Source of the DNA: Marinobacter sp. X15-166B
Lineage (GTDB): Bacteria; Pseudomonadota; Gammaproteobacteria; Pseudomonadales; Oleiphilaceae
DNA: 64,000 bases
Direction of reading: 5' to 3'
NCBI RefSeq assembly: GCF_001752365.1
Contig: NZ_MEIY01000001.1
Coordinates: forward strand, 2,348,473-2,412,472
Below the pieces are notes generated by a model. It ran no database searches, had not been told where the DNA came from, and saw only the letters and a program-made list of their open reading frames with translations. The position numbers were made by a program, and so were the translations under genes. Positions 36,521 to 45,751 of the stretch are shown here, piece after piece; the stretch's first letter is position 1; each line of letters starts with the position of its first letter.

Positions 36521-36584
36521 TGTGGTGGTCAAGCCCTTTTGCCGGGTTTATTCAATCAATGTGAAAGCCAGACAGGAACATAGG

Positions 36585-36845
36585 ATGACGTACGAGGAAC
36601 TGATCAAACGCCTCGACCCAGCGGTGTACCAAAGCCTCCGCAGAGCGGTTGAGCTGGGCAAATGGCCGGACGGTCGGCAGATATCGGCGGAACAGCGGGC
36701 CATCTGTATGGAAGCCGTGATTTACTACGAGCAAGAACACAATGTTCCCGAAACCCAGCGTGTGGGTTACCTTGACCGTACCAAAAGTGACGGTTCCAGT
36801 TGCGGTCCGGACGACGATACCGCGCCCATTCGTATTTTGAGCTGA
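36585..36845 (+). CDS. YeaC/DUF1315-family protein
   Basis: 86-residue small cytosolic protein of the YeaC (DUF1315) family, recognised by LIKRLDPAVYQSL and ELGKWPDGRQISAEQ near the N-terminus; function unknown. AGGA seven to eight bases upstream supports the ATG at 36585; longer in-frame starts (to 36510) would overlap the Fur box and are not family-like. It sits between the rhomboid gene and a DUF2797 gene, the same order as in pseudomonads. Iron control through the upstream Fur box is possible. Confidence 0.87.
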   Translation: MTYEELIKRLDPAVYQSLRRAVELGKWPDGRQISAEQRAICMEAVIYYEQEHNVPETQRVGYLDRTKSDGSSCGPDDDTAPIRILS

Positions 36846-36857
36846 TGAGGGTTGACC

Positions 36858-37703
36858 TTGACTGCTGCTGTTGTTGATGTGTCCGGTCGGCTGACCAAAA
36901 TGCCGGTGCAGGCCGGCCACCCCGTGGATTACACCCTGAAGATTGGTGATACCCGGGTGCCGCTGAATGATCTGGTGGGCTACGCCCTGCAACTGGATTT
37001 TGAGGGGGCGATTCGCTGCGTCCACTGTGACCGAGTGACCAAAAAAAGTTTCAACCAGGGATATTGTTACCCGTGCTTTCGCAAGTTGGCGGCCTGTGAC
37101 TCCTGCATCATGAGTCCGGAAAAGTGTCATTACCACGAAGGTACCTGCCGCGAACCGGAGTGGGGCGAAACCCACTGCATGACGGAGCATGTCGTGTACC
37201 TGGCCAACTCGTCGGGGCTTAAGGTGGGAATTACCCGTGCCTCGCAAGTACCCACCCGCTGGATCGATCAGGGCGCGATTGCCGCCATTCCCATGCTGCG
37301 CGTGGCTACCCGGCAATTGTCCGGATTGGTGGAGGTGGCCTGTAAAGAATTTGTGGCCGATCGCACCAACTGGCGGGCGATGCTCCGGGGCGATGCCCCC
37401 GAACTGGATCTGGACGCTGAAAAAACCGCCTTGCTGGCGCGCATTCAGCCGCGGCTGGCGGAGCTGCGGCAGGCCTATGGTGACGACGCCATCCGCGAGG
37501 TGGACGAGGCCGGTTTAAGCCTCAGCTATCCGGTTGAGGTGTGGCCGGAGAAGGTCAGAACTCATAATCTGGACAAGACGCCGTCGGTGACCGGGGTGCT
37601 GCAGGGCATCAAGGGCCAGTATCTGCTGCTGGATACCGGCGTAATCAACATTCGTAAATACACCGCCTACCAGGTTCGCTTGCAGGTGTTTCCCTCGTCC
37701 TAG
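36858..37703 (+). CDS. DUF2797-family protein with Cys clusters and GIY-YIG-like segment
   Basis: About 281 residues. The N-terminal third has zinc-finger-like cysteines (CVHCDR, CYPCFRK, CDSC), followed by VYLANSSGLKVGITR...PTRWIDQGA, reminiscent of a GIY-YIG nuclease core although the canonical catalytic Arg/Glu pair was not confirmed. Function unknown. Initiation is at a TTG: the codon at 36858 is spaced six bases from GAGGG, while the TTG at 36852 is too close to it. Follows YeaC by 12 bases and precedes pepN, probably in one transcript. Confidence 0.85.
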   Translation: MTAAVVDVSGRLTKMPVQAGHPVDYTLKIGDTRVPLNDLVGYALQLDFEGAIRCVHCDRVTKKSFNQGYCYPCFRKLAACDSCIMSPEKCHYHEGTCREPEWGETHCMTEHVVYLANSSGLKVGITRASQVPTRWIDQGAIAAIPMLRVATRQLSGLVEVACKEFVADRTNWRAMLRGDAPELDLDAEKTALLARIQPRLAELRQAYGDDAIREVDEAGLSLSYPVEVWPEKVRTHNLDKTPSVTGVLQGIKGQYLLLDTGVINIRKYTAYQVRLQVFPSS

Positions 37704-37775
37704 CGTGTGCAACCTGTTCATACCTGCACCACGCAGCCTGCGGTGTGGGTGGCAGGTCCGTTTTGGAGAATATTA

Positions 37776-40421
37776 ATGCGTACCAATCAACCGAAGACCG
37801 TTTATCTGCGTGAATATGAGGTGCCCCCCTTTCTGGTGGATCATGTTGATCTGCGGTTCGAGTTGTTTGAGGAGGGCGCGCGGGTGCACAGCCGGCTCAC
37901 GGTGCGTCGCAATCCGGCTTCTGCCGCCACCGCCACCACCCTCGAATTGGACGGCGACCGGCTGCAACTGGAGGCGGTGACCCTGAACGAGCGGCCGTTG
38001 CACGCTGCAGAGTACGAAGATCTCGGCCACGGGTTGCTGGTGCACGGGGTTCCGGACCGCTTTGTGCTGGGCGTGGTTACCTGGATCGAACCCCAGCACA
38101 ATACCCGTCTGGAAGGCCTGTACCGTTCATCCGGCATGTTTTGCACCCAGTGCGAGGCGCAGGGTTTTCGTTGCATCACCTATTTCCCCGACCGGCCCGA
38201 TGTCATGGCCCGCTACCGGACCCGGATTGAAGCCGACCGCAGCGTCTGTCCGGTGCTGCTGTCGAACGGCAACCCCGTTGAGCGCGGTGAGCTGGCGGAT
38301 AACCGGCATTTCGTCACCTGGGAAGACCCCTTCCCCAAGCCGAGCTATCTGTTTGCCCTGGTGGCCGGGGATCTGGTGGAAAAAAATGACACCTACACCA
38401 CCGGTTCGGGCCGGGATGTGGCGTTGCGCATGTATGTGGAGCCCCGCAACGCCGACAAGTGCGAGCACGCGCTGGAGTCCCTGAAACGGTCCATGCGCTG
38501 GGATGAAGAACGCTACGGCCGGGAGTACGATCTCGACATCTACATGATTGTTGCGGTCGACGATTTCAACATGGGCGCCATGGAAAACAAGGGGCTCAAT
38601 ATCTTCAACTCTTCCTGCGTATTGGCGAGCCCCGAGACCGCGACGGATGCGGCCTTCCAGCGCATCGAATCCATCGTCGCGCACGAATACTTCCATAACT
38701 GGTCGGGCAACCGGGTAACCTGTCGTGACTGGTTCCAGTTAAGTCTGAAAGAAGGCTTTACCGTCTTCCGCGACAGTCAGTTTTCTGCGGATATGGGGTC
38801 TGCCACGGTCAAACGTATAGAGGACGCCACGTTGATGCGGACCGCGCAGTTCGCCGAAGATGGCGGTCCCATGGCGCACCCGGTCAGACCGGAGTCCTAT
38901 ATGGAAATCTCCAACTTTTACACCCTGACCATCTACGAGAAGGGTGCGGAAGTGGTGCGCATGATCCACACCCTGCTGGGCCCCGAACTGTTCCGTAAGG
39001 GCAGTGATCTGTATTTCGACCGCCATGACGGCCAGGCGGTGACCACCGACGATTTCCTGCGCGCCATGGAAGATGTGAGCGGCCGGGATCTGACCCGGTT
39101 CCGGCTTTGGTACGAACAGGCTGGCACCCCGGTGGTTGCGGTCGAGGACGAGTACGACGAGGCCCAGCAGGTGTACCGCCTGACCCTGACGCAATCGATC
39201 CCGGATACGCCGGGCCAACACGCCAAACAACCGCACCACATTCCCTTTGCGGTGGGGCTGTTAGGCCATGACGGCGCAGATGTACCGCTGCGGTTAACGG
39301 CGGCGGCCGATGGGGGCACCGCGCCCCGGGTGCTCGAATTGACCGATGCACAGCAGACCTTCGAGTTCCATGGGGTGGCCGCGCGCCCGGTGCCGTCCTT
39401 GCTGCGCGGGTTCTCCGCACCGGTGCGGGTGCAATACCCATGGACCCGTGAACAGCTGCTGTTTCTGATGAGTCACGATGCCGATGGTTTTAACCGTTGG
39501 GACGCGGGCCAGCGTCTGGCGGTGGACGTGATTCAGTCGGTGCTGGCCACCGGTGCTGATGCCGGGGTGGATGAACGACTGGTCAGCGCCTACCGACGCC
39601 TGTTGAGCGACGTGGACCTGGATCAGGCATTGGTGGCGAAGATGCTGGAGCTGCCATCGGAAGCCTACCTGATCGAGTTGGCGGACCAGCCCGACGTGCA
39701 GGCGATTCATCAGGCCAGAATGTCAGTGCTGGACCGGGTGGCCAACGGCGTCCGCGATGAACTGATGGCCTGTTACGAACGACACTCAACCGCGGCCGGG
39801 TACGAATTGACGCCGGAGGCCATCGCGCGCCGCAGTCTGCGCAATACGGCGTTGAGCTGGTTGTTGCATATCGGCGATGAGCGGGGCCGAGCCTTGGCGG
39901 TGGAGCAATTCGACACAGCCAGCAATATGACCGACCGGCTGGGCGCCCTCAGGGCACTGGTAAATTCCCATTTTGATGCGGAGCGGGAACGGGCACTGGC
40001 GGAATTTTATCACCGCTGGCAGGCAGACCCCCTGGTCGTGGACCAGTGGTTCTCGGTGCAGGCCGCCAGTACCGGTGCTGTGGGCCGCCTGGAGGCGGTA
40101 ACCGACCTGCTGCAGCATCCCGCGTTCGACTGGAAAAATCCCAATAAAATACGGGCGGTTCTGGGGGTGTTTGCCAATCAGAACCTGACCGAGTTTCATC
40201 GTCAGGATGGCGCCGGATACCGCTTCCTGGCGGAACAGGTCAAGCGACTGGATCGCAGCAATCCCCAGATAGCAGCCCGGCTGATTACCCCGTTGACCCG
40301 TTGGGCGAAGTTTGCGGACCGCCACGGGGTGCCGATGAAACAGGCCCTGCAAGGTGTGCGTGACCAGCAGGGGTTGTCGCCCGACTTGTACGAGGTGGTC
40401 CACAAAAGTTTGTCGGCGTAA
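37776..40421 (+). CDS. pepN: Aminopeptidase N (M1 family)
   Basis: 881 residues (E. coli PepN 870). The substrate-binding GAMENKGLN and zinc motif HEYFH...(18 residues)...E within the SLKEGF segment are intact, as are the following catalytic regions; the C-terminal helical superhelix of gammaproteobacterial PepN is complete. The ATG at 37776 follows GGAG by seven bases; an in-frame frame to 37707 lacks support. Removes N-terminal residues from peptides in the cytosol. Last gene of the nadK-to-pepN series. Confidence 0.96.
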   Translation: MRTNQPKTVYLREYEVPPFLVDHVDLRFELFEEGARVHSRLTVRRNPASAATATTLELDGDRLQLEAVTLNERPLHAAEYEDLGHGLLVHGVPDRFVLGVVTWIEPQHNTRLEGLYRSSGMFCTQCEAQGFRCITYFPDRPDVMARYRTRIEADRSVCPVLLSNGNPVERGELADNRHFVTWEDPFPKPSYLFALVAGDLVEKNDTYTTGSGRDVALRMYVEPRNADKCEHALESLKRSMRWDEERYGREYDLDIYMIVAVDDFNMGAMENKGLNIFNSSCVLASPETATDAAFQRIESIVAHEYFHNWSGNRVTCRDWFQLSLKEGFTVFRDSQFSADMGSATVKRIEDATLMRTAQFAEDGGPMAHPVRPESYMEISNFYTLTIYEKGAEVVRMIHTLLGPELFRKGSDLYFDRHDGQAVTTDDFLRAMEDVSGRDLTRFRLWYEQAGTPVVAVEDEYDEAQQVYRLTLTQSIPDTPGQHAKQPHHIPFAVGLLGHDGADVPLRLTAAADGGTAPRVLELTDAQQTFEFHGVAARPVPSLLRGFSAPVRVQYPWTREQLLFLMSHDADGFNRWDAGQRLAVDVIQSVLATGADAGVDERLVSAYRRLLSDVDLDQALVAKMLELPSEAYLIELADQPDVQAIHQARMSVLDRVANGVRDELMACYERHSTAAGYELTPEAIARRSLRNTALSWLLHIGDERGRALAVEQFDTASNMTDRLGALRALVNSHFDAERERALAEFYHRWQADPLVVDQWFSVQAASTGAVGRLEAVTDLLQHPAFDWKNPNKIRAVLGVFANQNLTEFHRQDGAGYRFLAEQVKRLDRSNPQIAARLITPLTRWAKFADRHGVPMKQALQGVRDQQGLSPDLYEVVHKSLSA

Positions 40422-40560
40422 TGTGACCGCGGCGCAAAATCGCACTTTCGGTTGATGGAATCCGAATGGCCCTGGGATACCCTGAGCCCTAGTTGGTAGT
40501 TGAAGTGCAACAATAATCAAAAGCCTTCAAAGAGAGTTTGGACGCGCTAGGGTTCAGAAA

Positions 40561-41949
40561 ATGAAAAATAAATATAATCTGTGGTTGTGCGGTTTTTTAT
40601 GGCTGTTGCTGGTGTCGGGCGGGGTGCACGCAGCGGTTTCCAGCACCCAGGCGGCGCGCCTGGGCAAGGATCTGACGCCGTTTGGGTCACCGGTGGCCGG
40701 TAATGACGCGGGCACCATACCCGCGTGGACCGGAGGGCTGACCAGCCCACCGCCTGAATATGAAGGTCCCGGGCATCATCACCCGGACCCGTTCGCGGAC
40801 GATGAAGTGCTGTTCACCATTGATGCCGGCAATGCCGATCGGTACCGGGACCAGCTGTCGGACGGCGTCATGGCGATGTTACAGACCTACCCGGAAACCT
40901 TCCGGGTTCCTGTATACGTGTCCCGGCGCACCCACGCCATCCCCGAGTGGGTGGCTGAAAACACCCGGAACAATGCAGTCAGCGCCCGCATAGTCGGCAA
41001 AGGCGAGGGCCTGTCGGGGGCCTACGGGGGGTATCCCTTCCCCATCCTGTCCGGCACTGACGAACAAAAAGCCTGGCAGACCATCTGGAATCATCTGACC
41101 CGCTGGCGGGGGGTGTCGGGGACCCGCCGTTCCAGTGAGGTGGCCGTCCGTGCCAATGGCAGTTATTCGCTGGTTACCTCCCAGCAGGAAGTGTTTTTCA
41201 ACTACTACAACCCGGAAGGCAGCGAAGAAACACTCGATAATGTTATTTTTTACTACCTGTCTTTCACCCAATCGCCGCCCCGGCTGGCCGGGGGCGCGAT
41301 CCTGGTTCATGAAACCCTCAATCAGATCATTAACCCCCGCAATGGCTGGGGGTATAACGCCGGCCAGCGCCGGGTGCGCCGCGCGCCCAATCTGGGCTAC
41401 GATTCGCCCATCGCCGCCGCGGAAAACCTGCGCACGGCCGATGACACCGATATATTCAACGGCGCCCTCGACCGGTACGACTGGCACTACGAAGGTTTGC
41501 GGGAAATCTACCTTCCCTATAACAACTATGCGATTGGCCAGCAGGGGTTGCCTTACTCCGAAATTCTGGGCGCTACCCATGTCAACCCGGATTTTACCCG
41601 TTGGGAGTTGCATCGGGTCCATGTCGTCGAGGCGACCCTGAAGAGTGGTCAGCGTCACATCTACAGTAAACGGCGCTTTTATGTGGATGCCGACAGCTGG
41701 AATGTGCTCCTGATCGATCAGTACGATGGGCGCGGTGAGTTGTGGCGCGTCACCATGGGGTTGGCAAAAAACTACTATGAGTTGCCGGGGGTCTGGACCG
41801 CGCTGGATGTCTACCACGATCTGCAGGCCAGGCGCTATCACGTGCTCGGACTGGATACAGAAGAGCCCGGGACGCGGGTGTTTACCGCCGATGTTATGAA
41901 CAAGCGTTATTTTTCGCCCGCTTCGCTGCGACGTCGAAGCGTGCGCTGA
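40561..41949 (+). CDS. DUF1329-family envelope protein
   Basis: 462 residues with a clear Sec signal peptide (positive MKNKYN start, hydrophobic core to about residue 24, cleavage near VHAA). The mature protein is a DUF1329 member, a beta-rich periplasmic or outer-membrane-associated family whose fold has been likened to LolA/LolB lipoprotein carriers; function is not established. It starts a three-gene cluster with YCF48-like and MMPL-type RND genes that recurs in lipid- and hydrocarbon-using proteobacteria, usually with a DUF1302 gene, which is absent from this window. Plausible lipid or hydrophobic-compound transfer, by inference. Confidence 0.85.
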   Translation: MKNKYNLWLCGFLWLLLVSGGVHAAVSSTQAARLGKDLTPFGSPVAGNDAGTIPAWTGGLTSPPPEYEGPGHHHPDPFADDEVLFTIDAGNADRYRDQLSDGVMAMLQTYPETFRVPVYVSRRTHAIPEWVAENTRNNAVSARIVGKGEGLSGAYGGYPFPILSGTDEQKAWQTIWNHLTRWRGVSGTRRSSEVAVRANGSYSLVTSQQEVFFNYYNPEGSEETLDNVIFYYLSFTQSPPRLAGGAILVHETLNQIINPRNGWGYNAGQRRVRRAPNLGYDSPIAAAENLRTADDTDIFNGALDRYDWHYEGLREIYLPYNNYAIGQQGLPYSEILGATHVNPDFTRWELHRVHVVEATLKSGQRHIYSKRRFYVDADSWNVLLIDQYDGRGELWRVTMGLAKNYYELPGVWTALDVYHDLQARRYHVLGLDTEEPGTRVFTADVMNKRYFSPASLRRRSVR

Positions 41950-41988
41950 AGTTTTTCGAAGAGACAACATCAACCATAGGCAATCTGA

Positions 41989-43134
41989 ATGGCTATACAA
42001 TTCACAGACACCACGGTCGGTGCGCTCGTTCTGGGGCTGTCCCTGGTCGTTGCTGCGCCCGCCGCAGTTGCGCTCACGGATGCCCTCGACCGGCCGGCGA
42101 GAGCGACCGACCTGGCCCCTTCACACCTGTTGACCGATGCAAGCCGGGCCGGGGATCGTATTGTGGCGGCAGGTGAGCGCGGGCACATCATCTACAGTGA
42201 CGATGGCGGAGCAGACTGGCATCAGGGCCAGGTGCCCGTGTCGGTTACCCTGACCGGGATTGACTTTCCCACAGCGGACACCGGCTGGGCAGTGGGCCAC
42301 AGCGGGGTAGTGCTGAAATCCGAAGATGCGGGGCAGACCTGGGCCGTGCAGCTCACCGGAGTTGGCGCCGCTGAATTGGTCATTGCGGCTAAAACGGAAC
42401 GCGCCGCCGAACTTGAACGGGAGATTGAGCAGGCGCCCGAGGCCGACAGGGAGGATCTGGAATGGGCTCTGGATGATCTGTATTTTGCTCTGGAAAATCT
42501 TCAGGCCGATCTCGACGTGGGGCCGGTAAACCCCCTGTTGGATGTTTGGTTCGAAGACGACCGGCACGGGTTTGTGGTGGGTGCATATGGCATGATTCTG
42601 CGCACCAACGATGGCGGCGACAGCTGGCACGACTGGTCCGGGCATATCGAAAACGGCTCCGGCTTTCATCTGAACGCCATCACCCGGATAGCCGGCGGCG
42701 CTTTGGTGATCGTGGGTGAGGAAGGGCAGATTTTTGTGTCCACCGATCGCGGCGATACCTGGAGCAAACGGGACAGTCCCTATGAGGGATCATTGTTCGG
42801 AGTACTGGGGACCGACCGGGCGGAGGAAATACTGGTATTCGGGTTGCGCGGCCACATCTTTCAGTCAGCGGATCTGGGCGAGAGCTGGTCGGCAGTGCCC
42901 ACGGATGCGTCCGCCACCCTGAACGGCGGTGCCTTGCTCGACGATGGCCGCATTGTTTTGGTGGGCAACGGCGGGGCCGTGCTGACCAGCAACCCCGAGC
43001 GCACCCGCTTCACGGTGAACTACCGTGGGGGCCGGGAGGGAGTGATGGCGGTGGTGCCTTTATCGGCCAACAAACTTTTGGTTATGGGCGAAAGCGGCGT
43101 CAAGCCGACCGACGCCCATGGCAATGACCTGTAA
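41989..43134 (+). CDS. YCF48-like beta-propeller protein
   Basis: 381 residues with a signal peptide (cleavage near residue 29) and repeated BNR/YCF48-type units (SDDGGADWHQG, SEDAGQTWAV, TNDGGDSWHDW, STDRGDTWSK), predicting a seven-bladed propeller exported to the periplasm. A charged helical insert (about 133-170, rich in Glu/Arg) interrupts the propeller. In photosynthetic organisms YCF48 helps assemble photosystem II, but in this cluster the role is unknown; it probably acts with the adjacent RND pump as an accessory factor. Confidence 0.85.
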   Translation: MAIQFTDTTVGALVLGLSLVVAAPAAVALTDALDRPARATDLAPSHLLTDASRAGDRIVAAGERGHIIYSDDGGADWHQGQVPVSVTLTGIDFPTADTGWAVGHSGVVLKSEDAGQTWAVQLTGVGAAELVIAAKTERAAELEREIEQAPEADREDLEWALDDLYFALENLQADLDVGPVNPLLDVWFEDDRHGFVVGAYGMILRTNDGGDSWHDWSGHIENGSGFHLNAITRIAGGALVIVGEEGQIFVSTDRGDTWSKRDSPYEGSLFGVLGTDRAEEILVFGLRGHIFQSADLGESWSAVPTDASATLNGGALLDDGRIVLVGNGGAVLTSNPERTRFTVNYRGGREGVMAVVPLSANKLLVMGESGVKPTDAHGNDL

Positions 43135-43183
43135 ACACGCCCTGATGTGGCAACAACAGAACGATTATAAAAGGGGCAATTGA

Positions 43184-45568
43184 ATGTCGAACCCGAAGCA
43201 CGAGCAGGGCGAACCTCATCTGACCACGCCAAATGCCGGGCCGTTTCTGGAACGGTTTATATTCAGAAACCGTGCCCTGATCCTGGTCGGTTTTTTGTTT
43301 ATAACGGTGTTTCTGGGCTACAACGCGGTAAAAATCCAACCGGACGCCAGCTTTGAGCGGATGATCCCGCTGGAGCACCCCTACATCGTCAATATGTTGG
43401 AGCACCGCGACGACCTGGAAAACCTCGGCAACTTTGTGCGTATCGCCGTAAAGGTCAAAGACGGCGATATCTTCACTCCGGAGTACATGGAAACCCTGCA
43501 GGAGGTCACCGACGAGGTTTTTTATCTGAACGGAGTGGATCGCTCGGGGCTCAAATCCCTGTGGACCCCCAATGTGCGCTGGGTGGAAGTTACCGAACAG
43601 GGATTTCAGGGAGGCACGGTCATTCCGGACGGCTACGACGGTTCCGCCGAGAGTCTGGAAGCGTTGCGGCAGAACATTCTGCGCTCCAACGAGGTGGGCC
43701 GCCTGATTTCGGACAACTTCCAGTCGACCATCGTGTACGCCCCCCTGTACGAGAAAAACCCGGAAACCGGTGAGCCGCTGGATTATGGCGAGTTTTCCCG
43801 TCAGCTGGAAGAAAAGGTGCGGGAGAAATACCAGCAGCAGAACCAGAATATTGAGGTGCACATCGTCGGTTTCGCCAAAAAGGTCGGTGACCTCATCGAA
43901 GGAATTGGCGCCATCGCCTGGTTTGCCGGCATCACCATACTGCTGACCACCATCCTCTTGTACGGCTATTCCCGATGCCTGGCAGGCACCTTTGTGCCGG
44001 TGTTTACCTCGATTGTGGCGGTGTTCTGGCAACTGGGTGCACTGCGGTTACTGGGCTACGGGCTGGACCCCTACTCGGTTCTGGTGCCCTTCCTGGTCTT
44101 TGCGATCGGCATCAGTCACGGTGTGCAGGTCGTTAATGCCATGGCACTGGAAGCGGCGAAAGGGTTCAACCCGGTGATGGCCGCGCGGCTGGCCTTCCGG
44201 GCACTGTACATTCCCGGCATGCTGGCGTTGATTTCAGATGCGTTTGGCTTCCTGACCTTGTTGTTCATCGAGATCGATGTGATCAAGGATCTGGCGGTGG
44301 CCGCAGGCCTGGGGGTGGCGATTGTCATCATCACCAACCTGGTGCTGCATCCGTTGATCATGTCGTACATCGGGATCACCCGGAACGGTATCCGCCACGT
44401 ACAGAACCATGGCGAAAAGCAGGATCGCAAGTGGCGACTCATGTCCAATTTCGCTCATCCCAAAATTGCCCCGGTGTCATTGCTGATCGCGGCGATTGGC
44501 CTGGGTGTGGGGCTCTATTTCAAACAGGACCTGAAAGTAGGTGATCTGGACAAGGGCGCTCCGGAGCTGCGTGCAGACTCACGCTATAATCTGGATAACG
44601 CTTACCTGATTGAGAACTACTCCACCAGCGCCGATGTGCTGGTGGTCATGGTCAAAACCCCGGTAGAGCAGTGCACTCAGTACTCCGTGCTCACCGCCAT
44701 GGACCGTCTGCAGTGGGAGTTGCAAAACACCCCCGGGGTGCAGTCCTCTGCCTCCCTGGCCAATGTGTCCAAGATCGTGACCAAAGCCTTGAACGAAGGT
44801 AACTGGAACTGGTACGAAATCTCCCGTAACCAGACCATCATCAACGCCTCGATCCGGGAAGCTCCGGCCGGGTTGATCAACACCGATTGCAGTCTCACGC
44901 CGGTGCTGGTGTTCCTCGAAGATCACAAAGCCGAAACCCTCAGCCGCGTGGTAGAGCGGGTAGAAGCGTTTGCTGCTGACACCAACGCAGAGGAACACAG
45001 GTTCCTGCTCGCGGCAGGGAATGCCGGGGTTGAGGCGGCGACCAACGAGGTGATTTCCAGCGCCAAGAACTGGATGCTGGTCTTTGTGTACAGTGTAGTC
45101 AGTCTCCTGTGCCTGCTCACCTTCCGTTCAGTGCGGGCGGTGTTGTGCATCGTTATCCCGCTGGGGCTGACTTCCGTCCTGGCCGAGGCCATCATGGCCA
45201 TCTCGGGGATTGGCATCAAAGTGGCCACGCTGCCGGTCATTGCCCTTGGGGTCGGTATCGGTGTGGACTACGGCATTTACATCTACAGCAAGCTTGAAAA
45301 GTACCTGAAGGAAGGCAAAACGTTGCAGGAATCCTACTTCGAAACTCTGCGTTCCACCGGTAAGGCCGTTGCGTTTACCGGGGTGACGCTTGGGCTTGGG
45401 GTGATCACCTGGGTGTTTTCGCCCATCAAATTCCAGGCCGATATGGGCTTCTTGCTGTTCTTCATGTTCCTCTGGAACATGATTGGTTCCATCTGGCTGC
45501 TGCCCGCGCTGGCGCGGTTTGTGTTGAAGCCTGAAAAGATGCACGCCAGAGCCCTGGCGGACAAGTAG
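43184..45568 (+). CDS. MMPL/RND-family lipid or hydrophobic-compound exporter
   Basis: 794 residues with twelve predicted membrane segments in two sterol-sensing-domain-like halves (FGFL.. GVGIGVDYGIYIYSKLEK in the second half carries acidic residues in the usual proton-relay place) and large periplasmic loops after the first and seventh segments. MMPL/HpnN-type RND proteins move lipids or hydrophobic metabolites to the outer envelope. Last gene of the DUF1329-YCF48-RND cluster. Substrate unknown; outer-membrane partner not identified in the window. Confidence 0.88.
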   Translation: MSNPKHEQGEPHLTTPNAGPFLERFIFRNRALILVGFLFITVFLGYNAVKIQPDASFERMIPLEHPYIVNMLEHRDDLENLGNFVRIAVKVKDGDIFTPEYMETLQEVTDEVFYLNGVDRSGLKSLWTPNVRWVEVTEQGFQGGTVIPDGYDGSAESLEALRQNILRSNEVGRLISDNFQSTIVYAPLYEKNPETGEPLDYGEFSRQLEEKVREKYQQQNQNIEVHIVGFAKKVGDLIEGIGAIAWFAGITILLTTILLYGYSRCLAGTFVPVFTSIVAVFWQLGALRLLGYGLDPYSVLVPFLVFAIGISHGVQVVNAMALEAAKGFNPVMAARLAFRALYIPGMLALISDAFGFLTLLFIEIDVIKDLAVAAGLGVAIVIITNLVLHPLIMSYIGITRNGIRHVQNHGEKQDRKWRLMSNFAHPKIAPVSLLIAAIGLGVGLYFKQDLKVGDLDKGAPELRADSRYNLDNAYLIENYSTSADVLVVMVKTPVEQCTQYSVLTAMDRLQWELQNTPGVQSSASLANVSKIVTKALNEGNWNWYEISRNQTIINASIREAPAGLINTDCSLTPVLVFLEDHKAETLSRVVERVEAFAADTNAEEHRFLLAAGNAGVEAATNEVISSAKNWMLVFVYSVVSLLCLLTFRSVRAVLCIVIPLGLTSVLAEAIMAISGIGIKVATLPVIALGVGIGVDYGIYIYSKLEKYLKEGKTLQESYFETLRSTGKAVAFTGVTLGLGVITWVFSPIKFQADMGFLLFFMFLWNMIGSIWLLPALARFVLKPEKMHARALADK

Positions 45569-45623
45569 GGACTGAAAGTACAGGAAAAAAGGCCGAAAAC
45601 AGATTTTTTGGCTTGCGTTCAAC

Positions 45624-45654
45624 TGGTTAGGGGAAGTTTTTGCTTCCCTTACCA
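45624..45654 (+). other. Strong hairpin downstream of the RND gene
   Basis: TGGT...GGGGAAG and CTTCCC...ACCA flank a T5-G loop, giving a long imperfect stem in the 180-bp gap before the TAXI gene. No T tract follows on either side, so it is not a normal terminator; it may be a 3' processing structure. Its core repeats the arms used by the terminators at 13115 and 52779. Confidence 0.5.
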
Positions 45655-45751
45655 GAAAATTCGTCTATATTTTAAGGCGAGGCAAACGTGTGCCCGCGTC
45701 GCCAATGCGGGCCGGTGAAACGATAACGAATCATAAAAAAAGGAAGATCTC

